DNA of 11,352 nucleotides from Nitrosomonas sp. (GTDB lineage Bacteria > Pseudomonadota > Gammaproteobacteria > Burkholderiales > Nitrosomonadaceae). Position numbers and translations under genes: made by a program. The stretch spans positions 1 through 11,352 of the forward strand of contig JAOULU010000025.1 in the NCBI GenBank assembly GCA_029881855.1. Reading direction: 5' to 3'. The notes beneath the pieces were generated by a model. That model saw only the letters and a list, made by a program, of their open reading frames with translations, did no database searches and was not told the origin of the DNA. Shown in pieces: positions 1-7,470 of the stretch. Each line of letters starts with the position of its first letter. The stretch's first letter is position 1.

Positions 1-1840
1 AACCTACAATGCAAATTTACCACTTATCACACAATTTTATGCGGAAATATCTCAGGATCAACAATTATTTGAAAAATTTAAACAACTGCATGCTAGCGCT
101 GAATTTGAACAGCTTAGTGTGGAACGAAAAAAAATTATTGAGAATGAGTTAAGAGATTTTCGCTTAGGTGGTGCTGAATTGTCTGATGATGATAAACAAA
201 GGTTTCTCAAGATTCAAGAATCACTGTCTAAATTGTCCGCCAAATTTAGTGATAATTTATTGGATGCGACGAATAATTATTCATTGTTGATCGAGGATGT
301 TGAGGCTGTGGTAGGTATACCGGCTGATGTATTACAAACAGCTAAAGAGTTGGCCGAACAAGATTCCAACAGCGGCTGGAAATTCACCTTACATATGCCG
401 TCATATTTGCCAGTGCTGCAATATGCGGACAATCGTGATTTACGAGCGCAGATGTATCATGCTTTTGCCACTCGCGCGAGTGAGTTTGATAGTAAATCTG
501 CAGCAAAAGACTGGGATAATTTGCCTCTAATTAAACAGATACTCGAATTGCGTCAAGAAGCTGCACAAATATTAGGTTATAAAAACTACGCAGAAGTTTC
601 ATTAGCACCCAAAATGGCTAAATCACCACAGCAGGTATTGGATTTTCTTCAAGAATTGGCGTCAAAAGCAAAGCCGTTTGCCGAAAAAGATTTGTTAGCA
701 CTAGAGCAGTTTGCGGCAGAGAAATTGAATTTACCTAAGCTGGAAGCTTGGGATTTGGCATATGCTAGTGAAAAATTACGTGAACAGCAATATGCATTCT
801 CAGACCAAGAAGTGAAGCAATATTTCCCTGAGAATAAAGTGCTGCCTGGGATGTTTAAGTTGGTTGAGGAACTCTATGGTATTTCTATTGTTTCATCAGA
901 TGTAGCACGTGGTGTTCAATGTTGGCACCCGGATGTAAAGTTTTTCGATATTTATGATGCTAATAACCAGCTCATTGGGCAATTTTATCTTGATTTATAT
1001 GCACGTACTACCAAGCGTGGTGGTGCGTGGATGGACGACGCAATAACACGTCGTCGTATTGAACAAGTGTCAGGTGATATAGTGCAAACGCCTGTTGCTT
1101 ATCTTACATGTAATTTTTCTGCGCCTGTTAATATTAATGGCACACAGCGCCCGGCGCTGTTTACGCATAATGAAGTGATTGTATTGTTTCATGAGTTTGG
1201 TCATGGACTACATCACTTGTTGACACAAGTGGGCGACTTAGGCGTATCCGGTATTAATGGTGTTGAATGGGATGCTGTGGAATTACCCAGCCAATTTATG
1301 GAAAATTTTTGTTGGGAGTGGGATGTAATTATCCATATGACGCAGCATATTGATACGGGTGAGACTCTCCCAAGAGCTTTATTTGATAAAATGCTGGCAG
1401 CAAAAAATTTTCAGAGTGGACTGCAAATGTTGCGCCAGATTGAATTTGCATTATTTGATATGCATTTGCATTTTGATTTTGATCCAAGTGGTGATCAGAC
1501 TGTTTTGCAGTTGCTTGATGAAGTTCGTCAGTCAGTGGCAGTGATTATTCCACCAGATTTTAATCGTTTTCCGAATAGTTTCGCGCATATTTTTGCAGGT
1601 GGTTATGCGGCGGGGTATTACAGTTATAAATGGGCAGAAGTATTGTCTGCAGATGCCTATAGTCTATTTGAAGAAACAGCTTCAGGTGAAGTTGTTAATG
1701 CTACTACTGGCGCGCGCTTTTTAGAAGAAATTCTTGCTAAAGGCGGTAGTCGTTCTGCGTTAGAATCCTTTGTCGCATTTCGTGGGCGTGAACCAGAGTT
1801 AGGTGCATTGTTGCGACATAATGGGATGGTAACGATATGA
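1..1840 (+). CDS. prlC: Oligopeptidase A (M3 family zinc metallopeptidase), 5' end missing
   Basis: Cytoplasmic zinc endopeptidase that degrades short peptides, including cleaved signal peptides. The frame is open from base 2, giving 612 visible residues. Oligopeptidase A is about 680 residues, so roughly 80-85 N-terminal residues lie outside the window. A GTG at 119 is an internal codon: the residues before it continue the family's helical N-domain. The zinc motif HEFGH lies at 1190-1204 (visible residues 397-401). The third zinc ligand is expected to be the Glu in the VELPSQ segment 26 residues further on, followed by FMENFCWE. The C-terminal part carries HIFAGGYAAGYYSYKWAEVL, typical of the family, and ends in FRGREPELGALLRHNG. 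The gene appears intact over the visible part and ends in TGA. Upstream partners cannot be seen. Identification is secure from the catalytic motif and near-continuous resemblance to the Escherichia coli enzyme. Confidence 0.96.
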   Translation, partial: TYNANLPLITQFYAEISQDQQLFEKFKQLHASAEFEQLSVERKKIIENELRDFRLGGAELSDDDKQRFLKIQESLSKLSAKFSDNLLDATNNYSLLIEDVEAVVGIPADVLQTAKELAEQDSNSGWKFTLHMPSYLPVLQYADNRDLRAQMYHAFATRASEFDSKSAAKDWDNLPLIKQILELRQEAAQILGYKNYAEVSLAPKMAKSPQQVLDFLQELASKAKPFAEKDLLALEQFAAEKLNLPKLEAWDLAYASEKLREQQYAFSDQEVKQYFPENKVLPGMFKLVEELYGISIVSSDVARGVQCWHPDVKFFDIYDANNQLIGQFYLDLYARTTKRGGAWMDDAITRRRIEQVSGDIVQTPVAYLTCNFSAPVNINGTQRPALFTHNEVIVLFHEFGHGLHHLLTQVGDLGVSGINGVEWDAVELPSQFMENFCWEWDVIIHMTQHIDTGETLPRALFDKMLAAKNFQSGLQMLRQIEFALFDMHLHFDFDPSGDQTVLQLLDEVRQSVAVIIPPDFNRFPNSFAHIFAGGYAAGYYSYKWAEVLSADAYSLFEETASGEVVNATTGARFLEEILAKGGSRSALESFVAFRGREPELGALLRHNGMVTI

Positions 1841-1915
1841 GGTAAAGATTTATATTAATTCTTAAATTGGAGCCTGCTTGAGTTTACTCAGAGAGCACAA
1901 TAGAGGAGCTTGATT

Positions 1916-1929
1916 AAATAAGCTTATTT
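1916..1929. repeat. 14-base perfect palindrome between prlC and mlaA
   Basis: AAATAAGCTTATTT reads identically on both strands. Just upstream, GAGCTT (from 1906) can also pair with AAGCTT at 1920-1925 (one G-U pair), giving a short stem followed by ATTTT. This could be a weak prlC terminator or a protein-binding site. AT-rich palindromes of this length can arise by chance, so confidence in any function is low. Confidence 0.3.
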
Positions 1930-2058
1930 TGATCGCTAAGATTAACTTTGTGTTTTATAGTAATATGGCTCGCGGATTAAATGGCCAGGTCGTTTAATAG
2001 AGGTAGTCTACGATACAAATACGGCAAATTCTTTTACAAATAAATAACCCTTTTAAAT

Positions 2059-2811
2059 ATGAGATACCTATTACTTACCAAGATATTCACTTTGTTGCTA
2101 GTGATACTTTTTGCAACCGGATGTGCTTCAACGCATAACCCGGATGATCCTTTAGAATCGATGAATCGAAGTGTTTTTGAGGTAAATGAAATGCTTGATG
2201 AGCATCTTATGGAACCTGTTGCAAGAGGCTATAAGTATATTGTGCCTGATCCGATTGAAATGGTTGTTGGTAATTTTTTCTCTAATATAAATGATGTTGT
2301 AGTAACAGCAAATTCGCTACTTCAATTAAATTTTGAAAGTGCAGTTGCCAGTGGAGCACGTGTATTGATAAATACAACTTTCGGTATGCTAGGCCTTATA
2401 GATATTGCTAGTGACGTAAGTATGGCGAGTGATATCAATCTGGATAAACGCAATGAGGATTTTGGTCAGACACTGGGGCGTTATGGCATAGGAAGTGGAC
2501 CTTATTTAGTATTGCCTTTTTTTGGGCCAAGTTCAGTGCGTGATGCTGTGGGTCTCGGTGTCGATGTTTTCATCGCTGACCCCATTTCAACAGTTATTTA
2601 TCTAAATAATGTGAATGCACTGGATACGGTTGTTCGCTCGTCTGTTGGAACGGGAAGATTGCTTGATACGCGTGCACAATTATTAGATGTCCAGAAGACT
2701 TTAGAAGAAGCTGCTTTGGATAAATATGAGTTTATACGAGATGCTTATTTGCAGCGACGTGAAAGCTTAGTTAATAATTACGATACATCTGAGCCTGACG
2801 AATTGGATTGA
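2059..2811 (+). CDS. mlaA: MlaA-family outer-membrane phospholipid-trafficking lipoprotein (VacJ)
   Basis: The 250-residue product is full length for the family (about 250 in Escherichia coli). MlaA sits in the outer membrane with porins and removes mislocalised phospholipids from the outer leaflet, handing them to periplasmic MlaC. Residues 1-21 form a lipoprotein signal peptide with a lipobox ending ATGC, so Cys22 is the expected lipidated residue. The mature part begins with the family signature DPLESMNRSVFEVNE and contains NEDFGQTLGRYGIGSGPYLVLP-like and FGPSSVRD segments. The tail is acidic. This ATG is the only start that gives a proper signal peptide, and an in-frame stop at 2041 blocks an earlier one. 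No Shine-Dalgarno sequence is visible before it. None of the MlaBCDEF transporter genes is in the window, so mlaA stands alone here. Function is inferred from family membership. Confidence 0.93.
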   Translation: MRYLLLTKIFTLLLVILFATGCASTHNPDDPLESMNRSVFEVNEMLDEHLMEPVARGYKYIVPDPIEMVVGNFFSNINDVVVTANSLLQLNFESAVASGARVLINTTFGMLGLIDIASDVSMASDINLDKRNEDFGQTLGRYGIGSGPYLVLPFFGPSSVRDAVGLGVDVFIADPISTVIYLNNVNALDTVVRSSVGTGRLLDTRAQLLDVQKTLEEAALDKYEFIRDAYLQRRESLVNNYDTSEPDELD

Positions 2812-2845
2812 ATGACACATAATGGTCTCGATTGTTGTATCTAAG

Positions 2846-2886
2846 TAACTAGTATTTCATGGGGTTGCTGGTTGTAATACTGGTTA
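2846..2886 (+). terminator. Imperfect hairpin after mlaA, possible terminator
   Basis: TAACTAGTATT (2846-2856) pairs with AATACTGGTTA (2876-2886). All 11 positions pair, one of them as U-G, around a 19-base loop. It lies 35 bases after the mlaA stop and is followed by TTTGTT. The stem is AT-rich and the T-run is interrupted, so it would be a weak intrinsic terminator at best. An mRNA 3'-stabilising structure or a protein site is also possible. Confidence 0.35.
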
Positions 2887-3037
2887 TTTGTTCAGCGTGA
2901 ATCCTGATATAGGCTAAATCGTATGTGTGATTTATATCTTTTCTAAAGATTTTGTTTCCTATCTATTTACCCCAGAATTTTTCTGCTATCTTCTGAACAT
3001 CGCATAGTTTTGTTTTCGGAGGTAGCGTTGGCACCTA

Positions 3038-3066
3038 TTGTTCAAATAAAATAAGGCTTGTATTAT
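3038..3066 (+). promoter_or_regulatory. Candidate sigma70-type promoter for the rubredoxin operon
   Basis: TTGTTC (3038-3043) and TATTAT (3061-3066) are separated by 17 bases. The -10 matches the consensus at 5 of 6 positions and the -35 at 3 of 6. Transcription would start near 3073, leaving about 75 bases of leader before the rubredoxin ATG. The call rests on sequence likeness only. Confidence 0.35.
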
Positions 3067-3147
3067 GTGCAAATTTTTATTGCTAGGATGATGGTTGGCA
3101 GATTGGTAGAGTTTTTGAAATGATAGACTAAGAACAAGAGAAGCAGA

Positions 3148-3312
3148 ATGAGAAAATTTCAGTGCAATATATGTGGGTTTATCTACGATGAATCAGTTGG
3201 TGATCCTGAGCATAGTATTAAAGCGGGTACAACCTGGGAAGAAGTTCCCGTTGATTGGGCTTGTCCTGAATGTGGTGTAAATAAAGCAGACTTTGAAATG
3301 GTGGAGATTTAG
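3148..3312 (+). CDS. Rubredoxin (54 residues)
   Basis: Small cytoplasmic one-electron carrier with a single Fe(SCys)4 centre. Translation from the ATG gives 54 residues starting MRKFQCNICGFIYDE, and all hallmarks are present. The iron site is made by C6-x2-C9-G and C39-P-E-C42-G. The loop between them has the typical GDPEHSIKAGTTWEEVP pattern with the conserved Trp30 and Pro36, and WACPECG follows. Length is standard for a single-domain rubredoxin (50-60). A purine-rich AAGAGAAG stretch before the ATG may serve as ribosome-binding site. The stop codon TAG is directly followed by the start region of the reductase gene, so the pair is surely cotranscribed, and the reductase is the expected electron donor. 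No alkane hydroxylase, rubrerythrin or superoxide reductase is in view, so the final acceptor is unknown. Confidence 0.96.
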   Translation: MRKFQCNICGFIYDESVGDPEHSIKAGTTWEEVPVDWACPECGVNKADFEMVEI

Positions 3313-3315
3313 GTG

Positions 3316-4467
3316 ATGACTGATCCAGTGATTATTCTGGGTAGTGGATTGGCAGGCTATGCTGTAGCGCGTGAACTACGTAAACTGGATACACAATTAC
3401 CCGTTACCATGTTGTCGGCTGATCATGGCGGTTTCTATTCAAAGCCCATGTTGTCAAATGCATTGACCACCGGAAAAACAGCGGATTCTATTTTGAATGG
3501 TGACGCAGAGAAGATGGCCGCACAATTGAATATATCCATTCGTCCACATTGCCGTGTTACGGGTATTGATCAATCCAGTCATTCAATTACATTAAAGAAT
3601 GAAGAGAAATTATCGTACCGTCAGCTTGTTTTGGCTTTGGGTGCGGATCAAATCCGCTTGCCGTTACAAGGCAGCGGTGTTAATGAAATATTAACTGTTA
3701 ATGATCTTGATGATTATCGGGATTTTCGTGATGCCTTAGTCGGAAAAAAGCAAATCAGTATTATTGGTGCAGGTTTGATTGGCTGTGAATTTGCTAATGA
3801 TTTAGCCGCAGCGGGTTTTAAAGTCAATGTTATTGATATTAGCGCACAACCGCTTGGCCGATTGCTGCCGCCCGCTGCTGGTGATTTTATCCAACAAAAG
3901 CTTGAAGCTGTTGGTGTGGTTTTTCATTTCAATGCCACAACACAGTCTGTGGATAAAGATGGCGAGTGTATGCGTTTGACCTTGGCTGGTGGTGAGATTA
4001 TTGAGTCTGATATTGTGTTGTCAGCAGTGGGTTTAAAGCCACGTATTCAATTGGCTCAAGAAGCAGGACTTCAGGTTAATCGTGGCATTGTTGTGAATCA
4101 ATTGCTGCAAACACAGGCTAAGGATATCTTCGCATTGGGTGATTGCGCTGAAGTTAAGGGTAAAGTATTACCTTTTGTAATGCCTATTACGCATGCAGGG
4201 CGCGCGCTTGCTGCTACACTTTCAGGTGAGCCAACACCAGTGCATTATCCAGCAATGCCGGTGATGGTTAAAACGCCAGCTTGCCCTACTGTTGTTTCAC
4301 CACCTGATTTTAATATGAGTGGCGAATGGCTTGTACAAGCAGATCAAGATGGTGTAAAAGCACTTTATCAGGATGAATCCGGAAATTTGCTAGGTTATGC
4401 CCTGTTAGGTTCGGCGGTGAAGGAAAAAATGATTCTTACCGCGCAATTGCCTTCTGTATTGGAATAA
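3316..4467 (+). CDS. Rubredoxin-NAD(+) reductase, FAD-dependent
   Basis: Flavoprotein that passes electrons from NADH through FAD to rubredoxin. The 383-residue product resembles the Pseudomonas aeruginosa rubredoxin reductase (384 residues) along its whole length. The N-terminal FAD-binding Rossmann motif is GSGLAG (residues 9-14). SKPMLS (42-47) is a family-typical segment. The NADH-binding motif is GAGLIG (151-156), with an acidic residue, Asp174, at the end of the following strand, consistent with NADH rather than NADPH. The second FAD motif IFALGDCAEV is at 271-280. VKTPACPTVVSPP (318-330) lies in the C-terminal part. ATG 3316 is preferred: GGAG at 3303-3306 lies 9 bases upstream. A GTG directly before it (3313) would add one residue. 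It abuts the rubredoxin gene and is probably cotranscribed with yciB-yciI downstream (36-base gap). Confidence 0.94.
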   Translation: MTDPVIILGSGLAGYAVARELRKLDTQLPVTMLSADHGGFYSKPMLSNALTTGKTADSILNGDAEKMAAQLNISIRPHCRVTGIDQSSHSITLKNEEKLSYRQLVLALGADQIRLPLQGSGVNEILTVNDLDDYRDFRDALVGKKQISIIGAGLIGCEFANDLAAAGFKVNVIDISAQPLGRLLPPAAGDFIQQKLEAVGVVFHFNATTQSVDKDGECMRLTLAGGEIIESDIVLSAVGLKPRIQLAQEAGLQVNRGIVVNQLLQTQAKDIFALGDCAEVKGKVLPFVMPITHAGRALAATLSGEPTPVHYPAMPVMVKTPACPTVVSPPDFNMSGEWLVQADQDGVKALYQDESGNLLGYALLGSAVKEKMILTAQLPSVLE

Positions 4468-4503
4468 TACCGTTCTTAATAATTAAAATAACCATTTACA
4501 TCA

Positions 4504-5112
4504 ATGAAATTCCTGTTTGATCTTTTTCCCATTATTTTGTTTTTCATAGCATTTAAGGCCTATGATATTTTTGTTGCTACAGCGGTTGCAATTGTGGCTA
4601 CCTGTGTCCAGATTAGTTGGGTGTGGTTTCGTTATCGTAAGGTTGATAATATGATGTGGATAAGTCTGGCTGCGATTATTCTGCTTGGGGGATCAACATT
4701 AATCTTTCAAAATGAAGACTTTATAAAATGGAAGCCAACAGTTCTATATTGGTTGATTGCGATGGTGTTATTGGTTGCAAATAATTTTTTTCAGAAGAAT
4801 CTTATTCGAGCAATGCTTGATAAGCAGATACAGCTTCCGTACGCTGTGTGGAACAAACTGAATCTCAGTTGGATCGTGTTTTTTGTGTTCATGGGGTGTA
4901 TTAATCTTTATGTCGCATTTGGTTTTTCCATAGATACTTGGGTTACTTTTAAGCTATTTGGTTCTACGGGGTTGATGTTGGTTTTTGTAGTCACGCAAGT
5001 ACTAATATTGAGTAAGCAAATGGTAGCAGTGGTGCCAGCTGAAACGGCTTGTTCGGGTACACAAGAATATGCTGCTGAGAATATTGAGAATGAAATAGGT
5101 AAAGATAAATGA
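4504..5112 (+). CDS. yciB: YciB/IspZ-family inner-membrane protein (septation protein A)
   Basis: Polytopic inner-membrane protein of the YciB (intracellular septation protein A) family, linked in enterobacteria to cell-envelope synthesis and division; its exact activity is not known. Hydrophobic stretches at about residues 4-18, 21-42, 50-68, 78-95, 121-140 and 150-170 suggest five or six membrane segments. The family signatures [11 protein letters not shown] (73-83) and WNKLNLSWI (116-124) are present, as is the opening KFLFDLFPI. At 202 residues it is about 20 longer than the Escherichia coli protein (179). The excess is a hydrophilic, acidic tail after residue 178 (ending NEIGKDK). No Shine-Dalgarno sequence is visible before the ATG. 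The stop overlaps the yciI start as ATGA, implying translational coupling. The yciB-yciI-prolyl isomerase order fits betaproteobacteria. Confidence 0.93.
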   Translation: MKFLFDLFPIILFFIAFKAYDIFVATAVAIVATCVQISWVWFRYRKVDNMMWISLAAIILLGGSTLIFQNEDFIKWKPTVLYWLIAMVLLVANNFFQKNLIRAMLDKQIQLPYAVWNKLNLSWIVFFVFMGCINLYVAFGFSIDTWVTFKLFGSTGLMLVFVVTQVLILSKQMVAVVPAETACSGTQEYAAENIENEIGKDK

Positions 5113-5414
5113 TGTTATATGCCATAAGCGGTGAAGATGTCCCGGACAGTTTAGAAAAAAGATTGGCTGCTCGCCCTGCACATCTAGAGAGAATTAAACA
5201 ATTGCAGGCTGAAGGACGGCTTATTTTGGCTGGCCCATACCCTGCAATAGATAGTTCTGATCCAGGACCATCTGGATTTACTGGTAGTTTAATTGTTGCC
5301 GAATTTGAATCATTGTTGTTAGCGCAGGCATGGGCAGATGCAGACCCTTATGTCGCAGCAGGTGTTTATAAGCATGTAACGGTTAAACCATTTAAGAAAG
5401 TTTTGCCAGCATAA
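5109..5414 (+). CDS. yciI: YciI-like protein
   Basis: Small cytoplasmic protein of the YciI family (ferredoxin-like alpha/beta fold). Its biochemical role is unestablished; a His/Asp pair is thought to form an active site. The 101-residue sequence closely follows Escherichia coli YciI (98). It has [16 protein letters not shown] (His25), [15 protein letters not shown] (Asp48) and a nearly invariant C-terminal half [19 protein letters not shown] followed by VKPFKK. Two consecutive ATG codons (5109 and 5112) are possible starts. The second gives MLY, as in the enterobacterial protein, and overlaps the yciB stop as TGATG; the first overlaps it as ATGA. AGG at 5096-5098 lies 10-13 bases upstream. 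Close coupling to yciB is clear either way. Confidence 0.93.
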   Translation: MMLYAISGEDVPDSLEKRLAARPAHLERIKQLQAEGRLILAGPYPAIDSSDPGPSGFTGSLIVAEFESLLLAQAWADADPYVAAGVYKHVTVKPFKKVLPA

Positions 5415-5462
5415 AAAACAACCTTTAAGTTATATAGGACTAATCAATACTTCTTTCAAATA

Positions 5463-5491
5463 TTCACGTTCGGGGTGTTAAGGCGTATACT
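5463..5491 (+). promoter_or_regulatory. Probable sigma70-type promoter for the prolyl isomerase gene
   Basis: TTCACG (5463-5468; 4 of 6 consensus matches) and TATACT (5486-5491; 5 of 6) are spaced by exactly 17 bases. A start near 5498 would leave about 40 bases of leader containing AAGGA (5527-5531), a good ribosome-binding site 6 bases before the ATG. It suggests the isomerase is transcribed independently of yciB-yciI. Confidence 0.5.
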
Positions 5492-5537
5492 TCTGTTTAA
5501 TTAAAAATTTTATTTAAATCCTTAAAAAGGAAATTCC

Positions 5538-6332
5538 ATGCTTTTGACGAAATTTTCGAAGTTATTAATAGCTGGTGTTTTTAGCTTATTTTCTATATTG
5601 GTTCATGCTCAATCAACGGCTGTTGTGGCCAAGGTTAATGGTGTTGAGATTCCACAGTCGCGTTTGGAGTTAATGGTTCAGGCAAATGTTGCTCAAGGTC
5701 AGCCTGATGGCCCAGAAATGAGAAGAGCGCTACGTGAAAACCTGATAGCAGAAGAAATTATTGCGCAAGAAGCACTTAAAAAAAAGCTCGATCGTGATCC
5801 TGAAGTGATTGCACAACTTGAAATTTCACGTCAGGCCGTATTGGTTAGGGCTTTTCAAGCAGACTACATTAAAAATAATGTTGTAGGTGACGAGACCTTA
5901 CACAAGGAATATGAAATTCTGAAGGTTCAAATGGGCGATAAAGAATATAAAGCGCGTCATATACTTGTGCAAGAAGAAGACGAAGCCAAAGCTATTATTG
6001 CTAGCCTCAAGAAAAAAGGAGATTTTGACAAGATCGCTGCTGAAAAATCACTAGATGAGGGCAGTAAGAATGAAGGTGGCGTACTTAACTGGAGCCCTTC
6101 AGGTGCCTATGTCAGGCCTTTTGCTGAGGCGCTAACAAATCTTAAAAAAGGGGAATTGACGAGTAAGCCAGTACAAACTTCCTTTGGTTGGCATGTAATT
6201 GAGTTAATTGATACACGCCCGATGGAGATCCCTCCGTTTGAAGAAGTGAAACAAAATATACAGCAACGTATATTGCAAAGAGAGTTTCAGGCGGTGGTTC
6301 AAGAATTACGTGGAAAAGCAAAAGTAGAGTAG
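5538..6332 (+). CDS. Periplasmic parvulin-type peptidyl-prolyl cis-trans isomerase (PpiC/SurA-like)
   Basis: Exported folding factor of 264 residues. Residues 1-24 are a Sec signal peptide (K5, K8, then a hydrophobic core) with predicted cleavage after VHA24. Residues 25-110 form a helical SurA-N-like chaperone region (VAKVNGVEIPQ, then ENLIAEEIIAQEAL). The parvulin domain spans about 138-228 with YKARHILV, GDFDKIAAEKSLDEGSKNEGG-like, LNW and FGWHVIELIDTRP segments. A short helical C-terminus (FEEVKQNIQQRI) follows. One parvulin domain between helical arms resembles Bordetella Par27, so a role in outer-membrane protein biogenesis is a reasonable inference. It is not SurA itself, which is larger with two parvulin domains. 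The start is fixed by AAGGA 6 bases upstream and by the signal peptide. A short GTAGC/GCTAC stem overlaps the stop codon but has no T-run. Confidence 0.92.
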   Translation: MLLTKFSKLLIAGVFSLFSILVHAQSTAVVAKVNGVEIPQSRLELMVQANVAQGQPDGPEMRRALRENLIAEEIIAQEALKKKLDRDPEVIAQLEISRQAVLVRAFQADYIKNNVVGDETLHKEYEILKVQMGDKEYKARHILVQEEDEAKAIIASLKKKGDFDKIAAEKSLDEGSKNEGGVLNWSPSGAYVRPFAEALTNLKKGELTSKPVQTSFGWHVIELIDTRPMEIPPFEEVKQNIQQRILQREFQAVVQELRGKAKVE

Positions 6333-6381
6333 CTTGTATATCGCTACGGGTAGATTAGGTGGCGTGTATAGTGTGTTTGTT

Positions 6382-6395
6382 TGTAATGGATTACA
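6382..6395. repeat. Short inverted repeat at the alr 3' end
   Basis: TGTAAT-GG-ATTACA is a perfect 6-base inverted repeat with a 2-base centre. It lies between the convergent isomerase and alr genes and includes the alr stop codon. It lacks a T-run on either side, so it is not a typical terminator. It may be chance. Confidence 0.25.
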
Positions 6396-7470
6396 CAGGC
6401 TGTACAATCTTTTCTACTCGTGGAGATAGTGCACATAACAATTCATAACTAATTGTACCCGCCGACTTGGCAACTTCTTCAATAGGCAGTCCTTTCCCCC
6501 AAAGAGTCACTGGGCTGTTTAACTGCGCATTCTTGATGTTGGTTAAATCAACAGCCAGCATATCCATAGATATGCGTCCTAATATTTTGCTGCGTTGATT
6601 GCTAACCAATACGGGTGTGTTTGTAGGCGCATGGCGTGGATAACCATCAGCATAACCACAGGCAACGATACCAATCTTTGTCGGCTTGTCAGCGATAAAG
6701 AGGCCGCCATACCCGACACTGCTCCCTTTTTTTAGATGATGTATGGCGATAATATTACTTGATAAAGTCATCACTGGTTTTAAGTTTAGTTCTTTTGCTG
6801 TTTTATCTGCGAAAGGAGAGGCACCATATAGCATGATGCCGGGACGGATCCAGTCTGCATGTGTTTCAGGGTAGCGCATAATTGCAGCTGAATTTGCCAG
6901 AGAGCGGGGTTGAGTGAGTTCTGTGGTAAGCCTATTAAAGCATTGTAATTGTTGGGTAAAGCTCTTATTATCAGTGACATCATCCGCATTAGCAAAATGT
7001 GTCATTAATGTAATGTGTCTAATTGAACGTAATGTAGTCAACGTTTCTAATGTCTTTGGAAATTGTTCGGGTGAAAGCCCAAGACGATTCATTCCTGTAT
7101 TAATTTTAAGAAAAATATTCAGTCCTTGCTGTTTGCTTGTTGATAGCATGATAACTTGCTCGTTGTGGTGGACGACAGCGCTTAATTGATATTGCTCAAA
7201 TAATGCTAATTCTTGAGTGGTGAAAAAACCTTCTAGGAGTAAAATTGGTTGGCGGTAACCTGCTTCACGTAAGCTTATGGCAGCATCAAGCTCTAGCAGC
7301 GCAAAAGCGTCAGCTTCTTTTAAGGCTTGTGCAGTATGTAGTAGCCCATGGCCATAAGCGTTTGCTTTAATAATTGCCATTAAGTGTGCATTGGGCGCGT
7401 ATTGCCGTGCAACATTCAGGTTATGCACCAGGGCGGAAAGATCTATTTGTGCTTGAATAGGACGTGGCAT
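6391..7470 (-). CDS. alr: Alanine racemase (PLP-dependent)
   Basis: Cytoplasmic fold-type III PLP enzyme that interconverts L- and D-alanine, supplying D-alanine for peptidoglycan. The 359-residue product is standard length. The PLP Schiff-base lysine is Lys35 in AIIKANAYGHG. Lys122 in FLKINTGMNRLG matches the position that is carbamylated in Bacillus alanine racemase, and Arg129 contacts the PLP ring in the family. The second catalytic base is Tyr254 in SSVGYGG, at the start of the beta domain. RISMDMLAVDLT is the other conserved C-terminal segment. ATG at 7470 is chosen because it gives the usual beginning MPRPIQAQIDL. The preceding TTG (7473) is a less likely start one codon earlier. A weak GGA lies upstream. 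It is convergent with the isomerase gene (58-base gap) and divergent from lplT. I found no convincing promoter on this strand. Confidence 0.96.
   Translation of the reverse strand: MPRPIQAQIDLSALVHNLNVARQYAPNAHLMAIIKANAYGHGLLHTAQALKEADAFALLELDAAISLREAGYRQPILLLEGFFTTQELALFEQYQLSAVVHHNEQVIMLSTSKQQGLNIFLKINTGMNRLGLSPEQFPKTLETLTTLRSIRHITLMTHFANADDVTDNKSFTQQLQCFNRLTTELTQPRSLANSAAIMRYPETHADWIRPGIMLYGASPFADKTAKELNLKPVMTLSSNIIAIHHLKKGSSVGYGGLFIADKPTKIGIVACGYADGYPRHAPTNTPVLVSNQRSKILGRISMDMLAVDLTNIKNAQLNSPVTLWGKGLPIEEVAKSAGTISYELLCALSPRVEKIVQPV

Larger units (their letters stand above)
2812..3147. other. 336-base non-coding gap between mlaA and the rubredoxin gene
   Basis: No ORF of useful length is present on either strand. 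The gap holds an imperfect hairpin shortly after mlaA (2846-2886) and a promoter-like pair at 3038-3066. An isolated GGAGGT at 3018-3023 precedes only a TTG-started 8-codon frame. A 12-codon frame, ATG at 3088 to TGA at 3123, also lies before the rubredoxin gene. None of these short frames can be supported as a gene. The rest appears featureless to me. Confidence 0.6.

Noticed and set aside
119..121. GTG as the prlC start codon
   Set aside because: The frame is open back to base 2, and the upstream residues continue the family's N-terminal helical region. The gene is simply cut by the window edge.
1929..1961. TTGATC ... TATAGT as an mlaA promoter
   Set aside because: The spacer is 21 bases, too long for a sigma70 promoter. 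No other good pair was found in the gap.
3018..3054. Perfect GGAGGT followed by a TTG-started 8-codon frame (possible leader peptide)
   Set aside because: The frame is far too short, the spacing is only four bases, and it lies upstream of the better promoter candidate. There is no sign of an attenuator.
6914..7189. 91-codon + strand frame opposite alr
   Set aside because: It is an antisense shadow of a well-supported alr coding sequence, with no recognisable family.
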